From Breviolum minutum Mf 1.05b.01 (Eukaryota > Sar > Dinophyceae > Suessiales > Symbiodiniaceae): a DNA stretch of 64,000 nt. The notes below the pieces were generated by a model. It saw nothing but the letters and a program-made list of their open reading frames with translations, searched no databases and was not told where the DNA came from. Shown one piece after another: positions 24,801-38,500 of this stretch (its first letter is position 1; each line of letters begins with the position of its first letter). The translations under genes were made by a program, and so were the position numbers. The stretch is taken from positions 86,385 through 150,384 of the forward strand of contig DF239922.1 in the NCBI GenBank assembly GCA_000507305.1, written 5' to 3'.

Positions 24801-27100
24801 CCCGGCTTCTTTGCCACATGCCATCGCCGCCAGTGGCAGCAAACGTCTCTCTGTCACCCTGCAGGACAAGCACAAAAGAGATTGAAGAGCCCACCTGCCC
24901 CACAAAAGCTAGATACTAGATACTAGACTCTACCACTGCAGTAAAATGTGCAGATTGTGGGCATTCAGTAGTATTCTATATTATCATATCATATTCTTTA
25001 GATTTACACTTGCACACATTTTTTGTAAGCCTTGGAAAAACACGTCCCGTGAAGCAGTTTATATGTGAGTTTCTTTGTTCCGTTTATGATATGAACATGA
25101 TGTGCAAGTACAAAGAGAAAAACGAAGCGCTGGCAGAGTATAGCTCCTGCAGGCAAACACCCCCGCCCGCAATGAGAACCTTGGCATCACCTCAACAGCT
25201 GGCCATGTGGCATGCTCCCCCTCAAAGGCAGGTTGTAGGCTGCAGATGGCTGCAGCATCCAAAATTGCGAGCTCTTGCCATCATGGCTGTAGCATGCTGT
25301 ATGCATACCACCTCTTTCGAAATGCGAACTCTCGGCGAGGCCTGTGCGAATAGCCCCTCTCGCGATGACGGCACAAAACTCGCAGAGGCCATGAGTTGGG
25401 TTTCTAGAATTCCGCTTGTCCGATTGCTTGCAAACATACAAGTAGAGTCATTTGAAGGATCTCGTTCAGGACTTTGAAATACTTTGAATCCATTTGAATC
25501 CTCACCTTGGTCTACTCCTTACTATAGATCGCTTTCTCCATCCCTCTGAACTACCGGCCACACGAATTGGCAAGGACCTATGTAGCGTCAGATTCCCAGA
25601 ATTTGCCTCAGCACTTCAAGTCGTTGGTTTTATTAGAGGCTATGCTCTTGCAGTGAGCTGTCCAAACAAGAGGGAAATGCATTTGGGTGAATCACTCTCC
25701 CAAAAAGTTAGTTTAGTGTGGGTAACCTCCCGCAACGACAAAAGACACATATACATCACCCAGATGTCTGGATTTTGCGGTCCAGTCTTTAGAACTTGTC
25801 AGTGCCGCAAGCAGTTCTAGGCTGTTCAAGCTGAGGCATGGTCATTGCGGGAATGGTGTGAATCCCAGAAAGTGCTTGTGAGACGGGGGGGGATTCGATG
25901 GTTCTGAGGTACAAAGGTCCTCAAGATGCTTCATTAAGTTTTCATTACGATCTAGTGAATCTATTTCATTGAAGCCAAGAAATTTGTACAGGTCCAAACC
26001 ACTCGATTGCCAGAAGACCGGCAGAGGCAGTTTGCTTTGCATGCTTTGCATCGGCGCACATCTCCACGACTTTGAAATCGTTTCGCTGAGATGTTGAAGA
26101 TTCAAAACGATGTCCTCTAGGCATCTCTTAGTCAGTCCTGTCAGTCACTGTCAGTCCTCTATTGCAAAATCTTGGACGGAAGGCCTTGAGTCCTGAGTCT
26201 GACCTGGACATCTCTGACCGTGAAGTGAGCAGCAATGCTACGACGGCAGTGTCTCCCCAAACGCCACTGGATGCCTTAGATCCTTGGCTTCCAAAGCTCT
26301 GAGATTTTGGGAGCTAGGAGCTGTTTCATTATGCCACAAGGGTGATGTGGCTTGAATACAGCCGAAACAAGTTTCTGCGCATTTCTTTTTAATCCATCGA
26401 TATCCATCGTATTCACTTCAATGCAAAACATATGTACGTATATATATATACGTAAATATATTATATATAGTTATAATGTCTGTATGCATATACATTTCAC
26501 ATCCGCCACTTTTTGCCTCTACAGAATCAGAGGGGTTGACGTTGTGGAGGAGTATGTTTTAACACATATTGCTTAAGGCTAGTGAAACTATATATTAGGT
26601 TTTTCATTTTCTAGAGTGTGACCCTGTAGGGGAATATGTGTTAGCAAATGTTGTAGTGCCACGTCCTGGATTTTTTATGGTTTGGGAAAGCGGTGTTTTG
26701 TTCTCCAAAATTTATGATATACCTAACCTAGATATATCAGTGGTGTGTATCTATAAAATCGAAAGACCGACCACTTTTCTTAAGGCAAGGGGTGCGGTCA
26801 TTAGAAAATGAGGGCCATTATTATCTTTGATCTTCAGATTGTTTTAGATTATTGTTTTGTAGGGTAGTGATTTTGTAGCGGCGGTGGTTTTGCTTTTCAG
26901 CAATTTGTGGACATTGACCAGAGCAGAAAGCTCAAAACGTTTTGCTTGAGCACCACCGGGCAGTTTCAACATGGGTGATCACTGATCACTACAACATGAA
27001 AAATACAAGATTAGATCCACCCGTCCTTTTCACCTTTTTTCGCAGTCATGTTGGCGGTACCTCAATTTGATGTGATCAATTCTTATATATGCTGCATATT
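18863..27100. other. Gene-poor or unresolved stretch
   Basis: No gene could be named over about 8 kb. The best exon-like pieces, all plus strand, are: 19735-19840 (VVLRLAGIFQHHVKAFDLKV before a CAG|GTAGCT donor), 20139-20275 (MLKFARESELSEFLSSQKNF), 21690-21775 (SMIEKLVGLRVGMSPGRSRR, faintly FKBP-like), 22215-22290, 23515-23650 (EGQRLLAYLDNKCTAIAKGS), 23970-24070, 25140-25470 (open frame of 110 codons). Many have an equally open opposite frame. 20440-21540 and 26100-27060 look non-coding, with TA-rich simple sequence at 21470-21540 and 26430-26490. Confidence 0.25.
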
Positions 27101-27123
27101 ATGCAATCTTGTTTTTTTCCCTT

Positions 27124-28365
27124 GTGTTCGACACATCCTGTGAGGACCGCCGAGTATGCGAGCCGCAAGGACCTCCACCACAGCGCCCCGTTCGATCTTC
27201 GAATTCGCAGACCGTGGAGTCAAAGCGCTTTGGCAGCCAGTACCTTCAGCCCTTTGGCAGCGAAGATCCCGAAGAGCGAAGTGTTGTGAAGGATTTGGAA
27301 AAAATGGAAAGATATCAACATGTATATATATAATTTCAATTGAATTTGGCATACCTAAATGACTACTTTTCATACCTTGAGTTTTGATGCCTTTTGAAAC
27401 AGTTTTTGACAACTTGTGTTGTTTTTTGTATTTCTTTGTGGCACTTAGGTCGGCCATGGAGCTAGAAGAATTGCAGTCCGCACCTCGGGGTGGAAAGTAG
27501 ACACATGTGGAAACATGTGGGTGCACCAAGCTGCTAAGCCTTGTAAAATATTGTAAAAAGCGGAGGTACATAGACACTTTGGTCCCTTTGTGAGGCGTCG
27601 GATGACGGACAAAGACCAGGAAATCCATACTCTCCGCTCACTTGCGGCTTCAGCTGCTGAGGAGCTTGAAACCGTCCGGTTGCGTCTGACGTGTACTTTG
27701 GTCTGCCGAGCTTGCTGTTCTGTTTGAAAACACTCAATCACGTTTGCGTTGCAATATCTCTGTATATATAGATAATTTGTTATCATATACACAACTATAT
27801 ATAGATTGGCTCGTCAATTTTTCCAGCATTTCTCCAGGTATCCATAGTTGATGATGGATGCACATGGTGTGTATTTGCAATTGTTTGCGCCTATTAATGA
27901 TACCTACGGTCACCATTTCCCTGCATAAATAGAGGCTCCAAACTTTAGTGTTTTGGGGTTGCGGCTGTTGATCCAGTCATTGACCTTGCTGAAGCAGCCA
28001 AGGCGTTGTTTGCGCAGATGCAGATGTCCAGTGCATTTTCCAGCCTTGTCATCATGTAGTTTGCTGCCAAGAGCCACGGACTCATTTTGAAATATCTTGA
28101 ACATCTTTGTAATTGGTCTTTGATGATCTGTGTATGCTATGTCTGGAACTCCATCCGGCTTTCCAGGATTTTCCGGGTGTTGGAGGATAGGATCAACGGT
28201 CGGAGAGGATGAATTTGGGTGCAATTCACGGTGTTTTTTGCCCTTCTCTGAGGTGTGCGACGCAATGTCAGATCTGTCCAGTGTGCCGCTGCTCCGTTCA
28301 ACTGACCGCAGCCGTGTATCTACCATGATCTCGATTTCAAGTGAAAGCTCCAGTTCTTTTCAGTA
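27124..28365 (+). CDS. Candidate multi-exon gene with coiled-coil segment
   Basis: Four plus-strand open segments look like exons of one gene: ~27124-27300 (RRVCEPQGPPPQRPVRSSNS then SEDPEERSVVKDLEKMER), ~27570-27705 (RRRMTDKDQEIHTLRSLAAS then AEELETVRLRL, heptad-like and probably coiled coil), 27957-28052 (VDPVIDLAEAAKALFAQMQM), and 28130-28365 (serine-rich, ending SISSESSSSFQ before TAA). No domain recognised. A minus-strand frame over 27910-28326 (138 codons, charged and serine rich) is an alternative reading of the last part. The plus strand is preferred because the upstream pieces are better there and the neighbouring large genes share it. Confidence 0.35.
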
Positions 28366-29513
28366 ACGGAAGGGGAAGTTCTCACAGAGTCCCCCATTTC
28401 CGTAGGACCTGCATTTAATTTGCCGGTTGAGCGGCTGTATGTGGTCGCACTTCAAACGGCCCAATTAGCTTGCAACAAATTTGCGATCAGTTGCATGGGT
28501 TGGACATGTACAGATATCGGACTTGATGATATCAGCAGGGAATTGTTTGAAAGCCCAAGAGTTGGGTTGTGAAGGCATTGAGCAAGATTACCATTCAACA
28601 TCATTTAGCTATATAACACGATTTTGAGCTACTGTAATTAGATTCGCTGGTTCCTTCTTAAGAAGCTCACGCATAAACAAAAGATTGCTGGAGACTATTC
28701 ATGGCGCAATCTTGCCACCGGCTCGTGTTGGCTCTTGCTGTTGGCTCTTGTTTTTTCAAAGAGCTTGGCCTGGCAGCATCAGACCCTGCTAGACAGAACC
28801 TTGATTCTTTTATGGTGGTTTCAGCGGTTTGGTGCTACCACCTGTGAATTCACTCAGTGGAAAACGGCGCATCAACTTTGCCTTTTCTGTTGATTCGGTG
28901 ATTGTGCTTAGACCTGATTGTCACAGGGCGAGGTCAGGCTACGCATTGCATTATTGATCTATGATCGGTTGTGTGTTGCTCTCTTTGCAGACATGCATCA
29001 GACATGTTGATCGCCTGACCTTTTCAGGCTACATGATTTAACACGATCTAGCAGAAGTTCAATTTGCAGTTAGACCAGTTAGATCGCTCTTGCTCAATCC
29101 CAAGTTGCTCATGCTCTACGATTCAGCAGTCAGTGAAGTTAAGGGTTTCCATAGCGAAGCCAGATCGGATCTGCCAGTAGATTATGGCCACAGTACAGCT
29201 CATTCTCAGTCACGGTTTCGAAAACTCCCAAGACACAGCTGGTGCTCATTGACATGCCATGACGAATCATGACTTCTCAGAATCACTTGCCCAACAGCAA
29301 GCACATTTGATTGCGTAGATACTCGCACTGAACTTACAAAAAAAGACCCGTCTTGGTGTAGCAAATTCATTGTTACATAATTTATATAGACACTTTGCAC
29401 AATTTGAACAGCAACAATACTCAGTCGACAGGCGCGGAAAGCTACCGGAGGCTTGTGTCACTGTTCGGGCCTTCAGCGAGCCATTTCCATGCTGCTCTTC
29501 GGTCGCGCGAGCA
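28366..29513. other. Spacer before the trehalose gene
   Basis: No supported exon. The frame at 29404-29528 leading into the trehalose-6-phosphate synthase start may be 5' UTR or an N-terminal extension (open, with PEACVTVRAFSEPFPC). The rest shows short random frames only. Confidence 0.3.
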
Positions 29514-32500
29514 ATGACTCGTGTTGTCGTCATGAGCTCAGTCTTGCAGGAAATACGCACAGAGATGCGCAGAGTGTGCTCATCCATGATACATTTGATT
29601 TCCGCAAAGACCGCAAGAAGTCACAAGCCGTGGGCACATCTCCTTGCTTGCTTCCTCGGGAGGTTGTGTCCAACCGACTCCCGGTGACGTTACATCCAGA
29701 TCGCCCTCCTCCAAATGATGTGGAACAGCTACTGCTCTGCAAACATGCGGCTTTTCTTGTTTGGGTGATGTGAACTTGCCAACTCCCAAGACACTTCCAT
29801 AGCCTTGTAAGGGCTGTTTCTCGCAGGAGTTTTTGATTGGTTTTTCATGAATGTAGATCTGATACAAGTATGATGCAATGGCCTGCCATTAATCATTGGA
29901 CCTTTTTCTTGTGATTGTTCGCTGTCGGTGTTTGCTTGCTTGATTTGTTTGCTGCACTATGCTGAATACTGCATGCTATTCGCAAGCTCATGCAACTGCT
30001 GATGTTTAAGCAGGTCCTCCGGTGGCCTTGCTTCGGCATTACGCTCTTGCGTCGAAGGCTATGAGGCTGGCACCAGTCAAAGACAGGGCAACAAAACCAT
30101 CTATGATTCTTAGGATTTTCAAGCCCCTGAGGCGTGGAAATGAATTGATGCAATGCTTGTCAAATATCTTGTCGAAGATCTTTGTTTCCACCTTTCAGGA
30201 TCTGGGGTTTGACTTTCCCATTTCCTCTGGAGAAAACATCGCAATCACTCAAACCTCAAGACCTTTGCCATCAGGAGGTCTTCTGGATTGGTTGGCCTGG
30301 CTGTGCACCACCTGCTTCAGAGCATCAACGCTTGTCCCAGCGCATACTGGAGGCAACTTTTGCAGCACCAGTGGGTTAACCGGTTAACCCATAGCGTAGC
30401 TGAAGGTCTCTCCATGTGGTACCACACCAGGTTGAGGGGTGCACATGAATCAGACATTCACACTAGTTGAACTTTGGGCCGACTCACCCATGCCACTTGT
30501 TTGCGTTTTCTTTTTTGCAGTGTTCCTTTGTTGCCGTGTATGTAATTCTTCGTGTTTGCTCTTTCTTTCTTTCTTTCTTTCTTTCCTTCCTTCCTTCTTT
30601 CTTTCTTTCTTTCTTTCTTTCGATTCTTTCTTTCTTTCTTTCTCCTTTCTTTTTGGAAGAAAGGCAGAAGCCACAACGAGAACATCATTTGGAGAAAAAG
30701 AGGGGTCTGACACATTTCGCCAGCCTCTAGAAGAGTATCCAACCCATGGAACATTCAGAGTTGAATTCTGCTTGCAGGCCAGTGGCAAAGTAAAGATGGT
30801 TCCTGTCCCTCAACTGCAGTGAACATACCCTCCGTAAACCTGCCAGCAACTCGGCGCCTACTGTCAGCTACTTGGCTACTTCTCCCAGGTGTGGCTACCG
30901 CAAAGTTGCTTAGCTTGAAAGCTTGAACCAGAAGCATTCTTTTTGCTTAGCTGCGACGCCTGGGGGTGATAGCTCAGACTGAAAGCACAGAGGTGACGTG
31001 GACGATTTCTACACAGGACAAGCCACGGGACCCCAAAAATGCTTGGCTGGATCTTGTATCATCTTGTATCATTCGAACAAGACCGTGTCATTCGTGTTAT
31101 GCAAAGTTATCCAGCCACATTTAAACAAGAGATGGGTGTGTTTGTTGGCCAGTGCTGCCGCTTCTGCAACTGCCTTGCTGAGAGCAGTTGCGAAATACAA
31201 TCCGGCGAGGATTTTCGAATTCATCAATGTGGCCGCTGCTGCACTGGATGACGCCCTACGCCCGTTTCAAGCGAACTTGGGCAGAGGACAGCTGAAAATA
31301 CAGTACTGCTTTTGCTTTTTGGCTGTCGCTGGATTGGCCTCACGCATATGTTTGACACACAGTAGGGCCTCATGCTTCACCTTCATATTAGAAATTGGGA
31401 CTGATTGCTTTCATTCCCCTGGATGAGTGTTGCATTTGGTTCTGCAGTCCAATGATGTCCAATGAGCACTCTGGTGCTTTACCGTCCTTGCTGAACGGAG
31501 TTTGCCTGATGAACACCTCAGTGAACATTTGCAACACCCCTTTCCTTTAGAGATTTGGAATCTAGAGCCAGCCTATCCTCAAAGAACCAAAATCTTGAGG
31601 CCACTAGGTTTAAGGATGTTTAAGGCCCTCCTGTTCTGTTCGGATTCGGATACGCCACCATGACACGCTTGTTCTGCAATAGTTGCTTTGGCAACAGCGC
31701 GCGCACGCACAGACAGACGCACAGAAAGTGATGACCAGATCTTGTTAATGCTTTTTGTGGCCTTAACGCACAGCAGAAACGTGGTACGCAGCAGTCGAAG
31801 CATCTCGGAGCATCATCAGAAACGTGACCAAAGCATGCAAGCGATCCGCCTTGCAGGCATACAGGAGGGTGAATGAGCAGTTTGCTGATGTGATCCTTTC
31901 AGTGGCCGGCTCAGCAACAAACCCGCATTTTGCATCATTTTGCCACAGAATAAGAAGTTGGTTTGGAATGGTTTGAATCAATTTCACTATGAAATATGAG
32001 TCACTAAGCTGTTGAAGGGGGCCTGCTATAGAACACGGGCCTTTCACAGTCTTTCAGGTCGCTACATCAAAGGACCTTATTTGGATCCATGTGACTTGTC
32101 GGAATTGAGATTGCTTTTGTATCCTGAGCACGCTCCCACAGAGAATAGTTGCTCCGACGTCTCAGAGCTCGGATAGAAATTGTTTGCAATTGTCCCACAT
32201 GGGGGCAAGGCATTGCAAGACATTGACCTAGGACTACCACCTGTTCTTGGTCCCCCAGATGCTAAGAAGAAAGCGTGATAACATGCTGGTTCAGGCGTGG
32301 GTCGCTTGTCAGACGATTCCACATGTCACTTTCAGATACCGTGACAGGAAGAAGCCGCAAAGGTTGGACTCGTGCAAAGACCAGGCTGCGGCTTTCATCG
32401 GTCTGTGAAGCATGGAATTTGGAACCATGGCGTTTTGACGGTTTCTTGACGTTTCTTGACGTTTCTTGGATCACTTCTGTGCTTCCACCTCATCCCGAAG

Positions 32501-35500
32501 GACATCTGCCACCGCTCCACGACTCACATGAAGTTCGGCATGTCAAACGCCCAGAGGGGCTTCCATGCACTCCTGAGGACAGACTAAGGTTGCTAAGGAA
32601 ATTCCCTGAATGCACACCCATATATTATAGCCGATTATAGCTTCATTTTGTGCGATGTATTATATCTATTATATCTATTATATATCTATTATGTTGCACT
32701 CCATTCACTTGCTTTGGCAGACACAGGAGGCAGCTGAAGACGATGAAGAACCATCCGCCCTGCAACGACAAGGAAACAGTGAACACTTTGACTTCCAAGA
32801 GCCTCGTTTGGAACTCCGACGAACGGCCCTCTCTTACTCTAGCACTCGCGTGCACCGATTTTATCAGGTTGTCCATCCATAGTTTCTTACCCACATTTCT
32901 TCATTATTCATTACGAGTACATCTTGCTATTCATTGTCCATTGTACTAAATATGCACACATTATGCGTATATATATATATTTATATGTACTCGTATTTAC
33001 ATAGACACGGTATCTATATGTCAATAGAGTTTCTAATATACGTGTACTGTGTAGATGATTCATGCAATCATTAGCGTGAGTTGCTCGAGCATTCATCGTT
33101 GTTCATTCTTTGCAATGTGTTACCTATTGTATGCATTACCAGTTGCAGTAACTTATGTTTCATTATTTACTAACGTGCCATTGTATATTATATTGCTCGT
33201 ATATCAACCTTTTTCAGGTTTATAGTTTATAGAATGAAGGACCACATTTTGTAGTGGCGTTGAGTTGTGGGATACACGTTGTAGACAGAATAGCCGGACC
33301 TGAATCTAGAGCGACACCTCAAATATTGGGAATACAATTGTCTGTCTTGCGACCGTTTTTGGAACCATGGACAATTTCAAGGCAGCTGTGGATACCCAAG
33401 AACGTTCTATAACAAAAGCTTTCTGCAATCAACAGGTCAGCATGCAGTCTTGCTACAAAATGGTGTTTGGTGGCAAATTTTGTGCTACAAAATGGCAATC
33501 CAATTCCAACATCAGTTTATGTTGGAGTTGATTTTGGACCTTGTATCTACGTTGTGTTTGCTTTTTGTAGCACTCATTTTTTCTTACTTCAAGTCAGGGT
33601 TGTGAGAACCACGTGTAGCAAGTGATCTTTTTAAAGGAAGGGATTGAGGGACCTTTTTGTAGCAAAACCCTGTGCGTCTCTCAAATGAGCCTACACAAAC
33701 TTTGTACAACCTCTCTGGGGTAATTTGAAGGGGGATCCTTTTTCATCATTGTTACATTGTTCATATTGGCTGCCATCGTTGCTCATCATTGTTCCATATT
33801 GTTCCGTCCTGACTCACGTGACTGAATATTTTTTACATTTCTTACAGTCTCTCCTGGATCTACTTGTCAGAAGTAAAAAGACTTTCTCATAGTATCCTAT
33901 AAGATGGCACCCAGGCTCCTTGAATTTCTGAATAACAAGAAGTGAGCGTTGGAAGATCTCCCTTTTTGTGCAGCGGTGTTCCGCACTACAAGCTTCAGAT
34001 CAGTTGTTGCTCAAAGTAGCAGATGAGTTGTTCTTCTTGCCCTTTCTCGTCCTCCTTCCGTCTCCTTTTCCTCCTTGTCCTTCTTGGCTCTTTCAGCCTG
34101 GTCTGTCTTGCGAACACAGATTCTACATTGCTCGCGCCCAAAAACTTATATACTCTATATATGTTTTTTTGATTTTGGTTCGGTCGTTGCACTGCCAATC
34201 TCTTTCTTGCATTCCATTGGCCCCTCCTCCTTGCTCTGGGAGGTTTGTTCGTAGGGGAGCTGGAACTTGATGAAGATTTGTCAGGTTGTCTTCAAATCTG
34301 GCAGTTCCAAGTCATCGTTCTGTTTAAACATGTTCTCAAAGAGATCTTGACTCATGTAAAAATGGAGATGATATGAAACGATTCAGCAAAGAATGGCAAG
34401 CGGAGCACGATAGACAACGACATGTCTACATACGGAACTGTATGCATTTGCAGGATTACAATGTATTTATACAGGCTTGTTTTTGGGCCGGTGAAGCTGG
34501 GCGTTCTTGCAGGGTGTAGTTGTGGAAGCATCTTGATAAGCAGAGATAGTTTCGAGATCTTTTGACGACATGAAGCTGCAACGAAGAAGCGACGACGCAG
34601 AAGCCAGTGGGACGTTCGAATATAAGTTATACAGTTATGCTCTTTCTGAAAAATGTGACAGATATCTTTATTTATCTTTATTTAGATCACTTGTATGCCG
34701 CTTGATGCAAGGAAGCAATGACTGGAACTCCACGAGGAGGGCGATTCGAATATGGCACCTGTCTGGAAACTGCCGAGGTTGGAATGGAAACCCGCGGAAT
34801 CGTGACAGTTTAGATTACATCATCAATTCCGCCGTCACTTTCCAGCGAGGTCGCTGAAGTTGAAGATAGTACCAACGACAACAGCGCAGAGGCATCCGCG
34901 TGTCCTCTTCATACTGTACTTTTCATATTAGATTTTTCCATCCTCACAACTCATAAACTGGCACTATTGGATCCTGCCAGGGTGGAGATTTGAAGACGGC
35001 GCAGCCTAGCAGCACTGTGCTTTTGGGATCTTTTGGGTAGGATTGGGTTTATTTGGTGCGGGCTCATTCGTTTGGTGTTGATGTCGGCCATTTGTGCCTG
35101 GAGCCCCTCTGAACTTCGCTTCTCTTTCCTACATCTTGCATTCTGTGGCAATCTTCCAACCTTTTGCTGGAAACAGTCATCCCTGCCCAACCAAGGTCTG
35201 GATATCCTGATGAAGTAAAGAGAATGCGCCGAAGCATTACCCAGGTTGAGCTCAGCAGCAAGCTGCGTATAGCTCCTTGGCCACAAATTGGCACATTTGG
35301 CATGTGCAGACTCTTCCTCGTTTAGAGCTGAAGCTACAGACTGGCAGATACATGGGTATATACTATATATATATATTATATACAGTATGTATGAATATAT
35401 ATATATATATTATGACATATGATATACTGATAATATTGGGTTCGCATTTTGTTGCCAACTTTATTCTTGAAAATGACCTCCAGTGTGCCATGAAAGCCGC

Positions 35501-38500
35501 CCAGCTCTGAAGGCATCGATTTAATTGGAAGCCTAACTCCACAAGCCTTGATGCCCTTCAATTTGCATAGTTTTGTGCATTTTGCTTGGCTCCACATTGA
35601 GGCCTTCTTCCTGCACACCCCGTTCCCATCATACGAGGCTGGTTCCCAGTCCAGGCTGCAGCTATGCTGCGCGTCGTGTCCAGTCGTCAAAACGGTACAT
35701 GCTGGTTGTACTACAAAGGGATTGAACCAGCCCCCGCTCTTTGCTGTGACAGAGATGCGACCGTAGATGATTCTACATACGCAGTCCAAGCATTTTCAAA
35801 GTTGTTGCAGGTGCTGTCCGTCCTTCCGCAATGTGTGGATGTTGTAGAAGGTGTTCTTGGAGCTGACTTGATTGGCTTTCACACCTACAATTATTTGTGC
35901 CATCGACGCACATTGCACTTTTTGCCTTTGCTAAACTGCAACCTCCCATGATAGTGTGGTTGTTGTTTGCTGATGTTTCTGATGTTTGCTGTCCGGCAGA
36001 TACGGTCACAAAGGTTTGCAAGAAGAGCAGCTGTTCTCACGACACCGCATGCCTTCAGAATTCCCAACTTGTTCCGCTTGTCTGAGGCGCCACTTCAGGT
36101 CTTGTGTTATACGCCTTTGTGGTTTCACTCCGGAGATGGACTATGTTGACCACCGTGGCCAACGGACAAAGCTTGGTGTGTTTCCAATCGGCGCGAATGT
36201 CTGGCCCCAAGACACTCAGAAATGTTTGACATCATTTGGATCCTCCGTCAATTTGCAAGCATGCTGATGCCTGGGATCTGTGGGATTGTGGTTTGTGGCC
36301 CGCAGGTTCAGGGTGTGGCAGAAGCTATGAAGACAGCTCCTCGCCTTGCAAGAACCTTCCCTTTCAGTGCCTTCCATAGATTTTCCGTGCGCAGATTTTC
36401 CCGTGCGACCTTCAACTATTCAACTATCCCAAAGCTTCTCTCAGACATGAGGCCCCAATACACTCCCAATCAAACATGTTTTCTTGTTTGTCTCATATTT
36501 CCGCAATGGATTATCTGGAGAGCATGTATCCAGCAATATCTTGTACATTCCAGATATGCCGCAGTTGAACTCCAAAAACTGTGCTGGCAGAGGAGCAATT
36601 TGCCGAGCACCTAAAGGAGTACACGGAGCAGTTCCAAGGTACTAAACCGATTTTGGGCAGAAGAAACTGCTGGGAAGAATCGAATATAGATCCTCACAGA
36701 TCACACTGGAAAGCCACGCACGTCAGATCTCCATAATGCTAGAACATTGGCATCTTAGTGACTAGAACATTGGCAGATTGGGACGGGTCGGGCCAGGCAA
36801 AAGCTTGGTTCTGAATGTGGAGCGCCTGGACTACTCAAAGGGGCTACCGCAAAAACTGGCTGCGATCCACCGCTATCTGGAAGATGCGAAAAGGAATCTT
36901 GCCTGAAAGGTTTTTTTTTCCTAAATATTGCTTGATGTAGTACTGTACCCCTCATCTACTCCACTCCATGGAGCTCCTAGGAGCGTTGGCAGGAAAACCA
37001 CGGCATTTGCAAGCATCTTCTAAGTGTTTGGGCACCAAGGGATGACGATAACGCTGATGATGACTCTGACTCCCGTACAGATCGAATCGAAGAGCTACAG
37101 AGAAGATTCGAAAGGCTAGGGACACACAAGGCAGGGGCAATTGTACACTGTGTTGGACGATTTTACTAATTTTCGTAAAGATCGACTTGGTCAGGATTCA
37201 AAAAGATATAAATAATATGTATATATATAATTATATATAGTTGCACGATGTTTCATCGAAGCCTGTACCAGAAGGTTCAGGTGTGCGAGAAGCTCCTTCA
37301 GATTTCTTAATGCTTGCAAGGGTGGAACGCTTCTCTCATACCCATAGGCTGCTGACAATCCTTCGCATACCCTTCTCCCCTCAGAGCCTTTGAGCATTGT
37401 CTAGGCAAACCGCGGCCTGGCAACATCAAACTTGCGTCGCATAGGCTGGAACACAAAGGAATATCGGATCTTTATTTTTGCTCAACTGAAGATGGGAGCC
37501 ACCCCACCAGAATGTGGGATCCGTCATACAAAAAGTTTTGAAAGATGAATGATTCTTGGCGATGCTGCAAGTGAGAGTGAAGCCCAACAAGAACTGTAAA
37601 GAAGGATGCTTGGCTGGTTGTCTGCAGGTTTTTCGCCAAGTGCTGAATGCTTTCAGGTGCAAATGTCATGAAGATGCTAGTTGGTGACTACGAACCGCCG
37701 GCTGAGCGTCCTGGCCAGAACTTGATACTGTACATTCTCCGAGTTTGCCGTCAATGATTCTGGCTGCTATAGTGCGCTGAATTCAAGGACCCGTTTGGAC
37801 CACAAGAAAACAGTCTTTGTCTTCATTGCCGTCCCATCAAGGCCAAATATGCGAAAATCTGAATTGAACATTCATGACTACAAGCAACAGCTTGGAGTCA
37901 GCATTGTCAAAGGCGAGATGTCGAGGAGTACCAGAAGATAGAGGAGGAAGTTCACCGAAGCATTAGCACAATCAACGGGATGTTCTCCACCCTATCGCAA
38001 CTCAGCTGCTCAAAAGGCAAGCAAGGCACAATCGACAAGATAAATCAATAAGAAAAGGCAAACAAATGTCTTTTTGATTATATTTGCGCGATGGGACACT
38101 TTGCGTGACGGGACAACATTCAGGATATACATTATGTATCATCTTCGTGTTACAAGAAAGATTTGACATTATACACTATGAATGATATCAATATGCAATG
38201 CCACCTGTTTAACAAACATATCTACTGTAATAGAACCGCTTGTTTGACACTTCACAAATCCCACTTGCAGCATTTGCATCCTTGTCGCATATATCGGTGC
38301 ATTGGTACATATAGTCGGTCTATTGTCTTTTTGTCGTACACATTTGTGATATATGACGAACATGTGTATGATTTTATGTATTATATATTTACTATTTGAT
38401 ATAGCGAATGTTTTCATATACATATGATATTATGCAAGCATATGGATTCCTATGTGCTATCCACCTGCGGCCACGACTCAGGCACCAGCCAATTGTGTAC

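Noticed and set aside
27910..28326. 138-codon minus-strand ORF
   Set aside because: Kept only as an alternative: plus-strand pieces over the same interval and just upstream form a more coherent set, although the strand is not proven.
30438..30822. Phe/Ser/Leu-rich plus ORF and Lys/Glu/Arg-rich minus ORFs
   Set aside because: Caused by the CTTT microsatellite inside a TPS intron.
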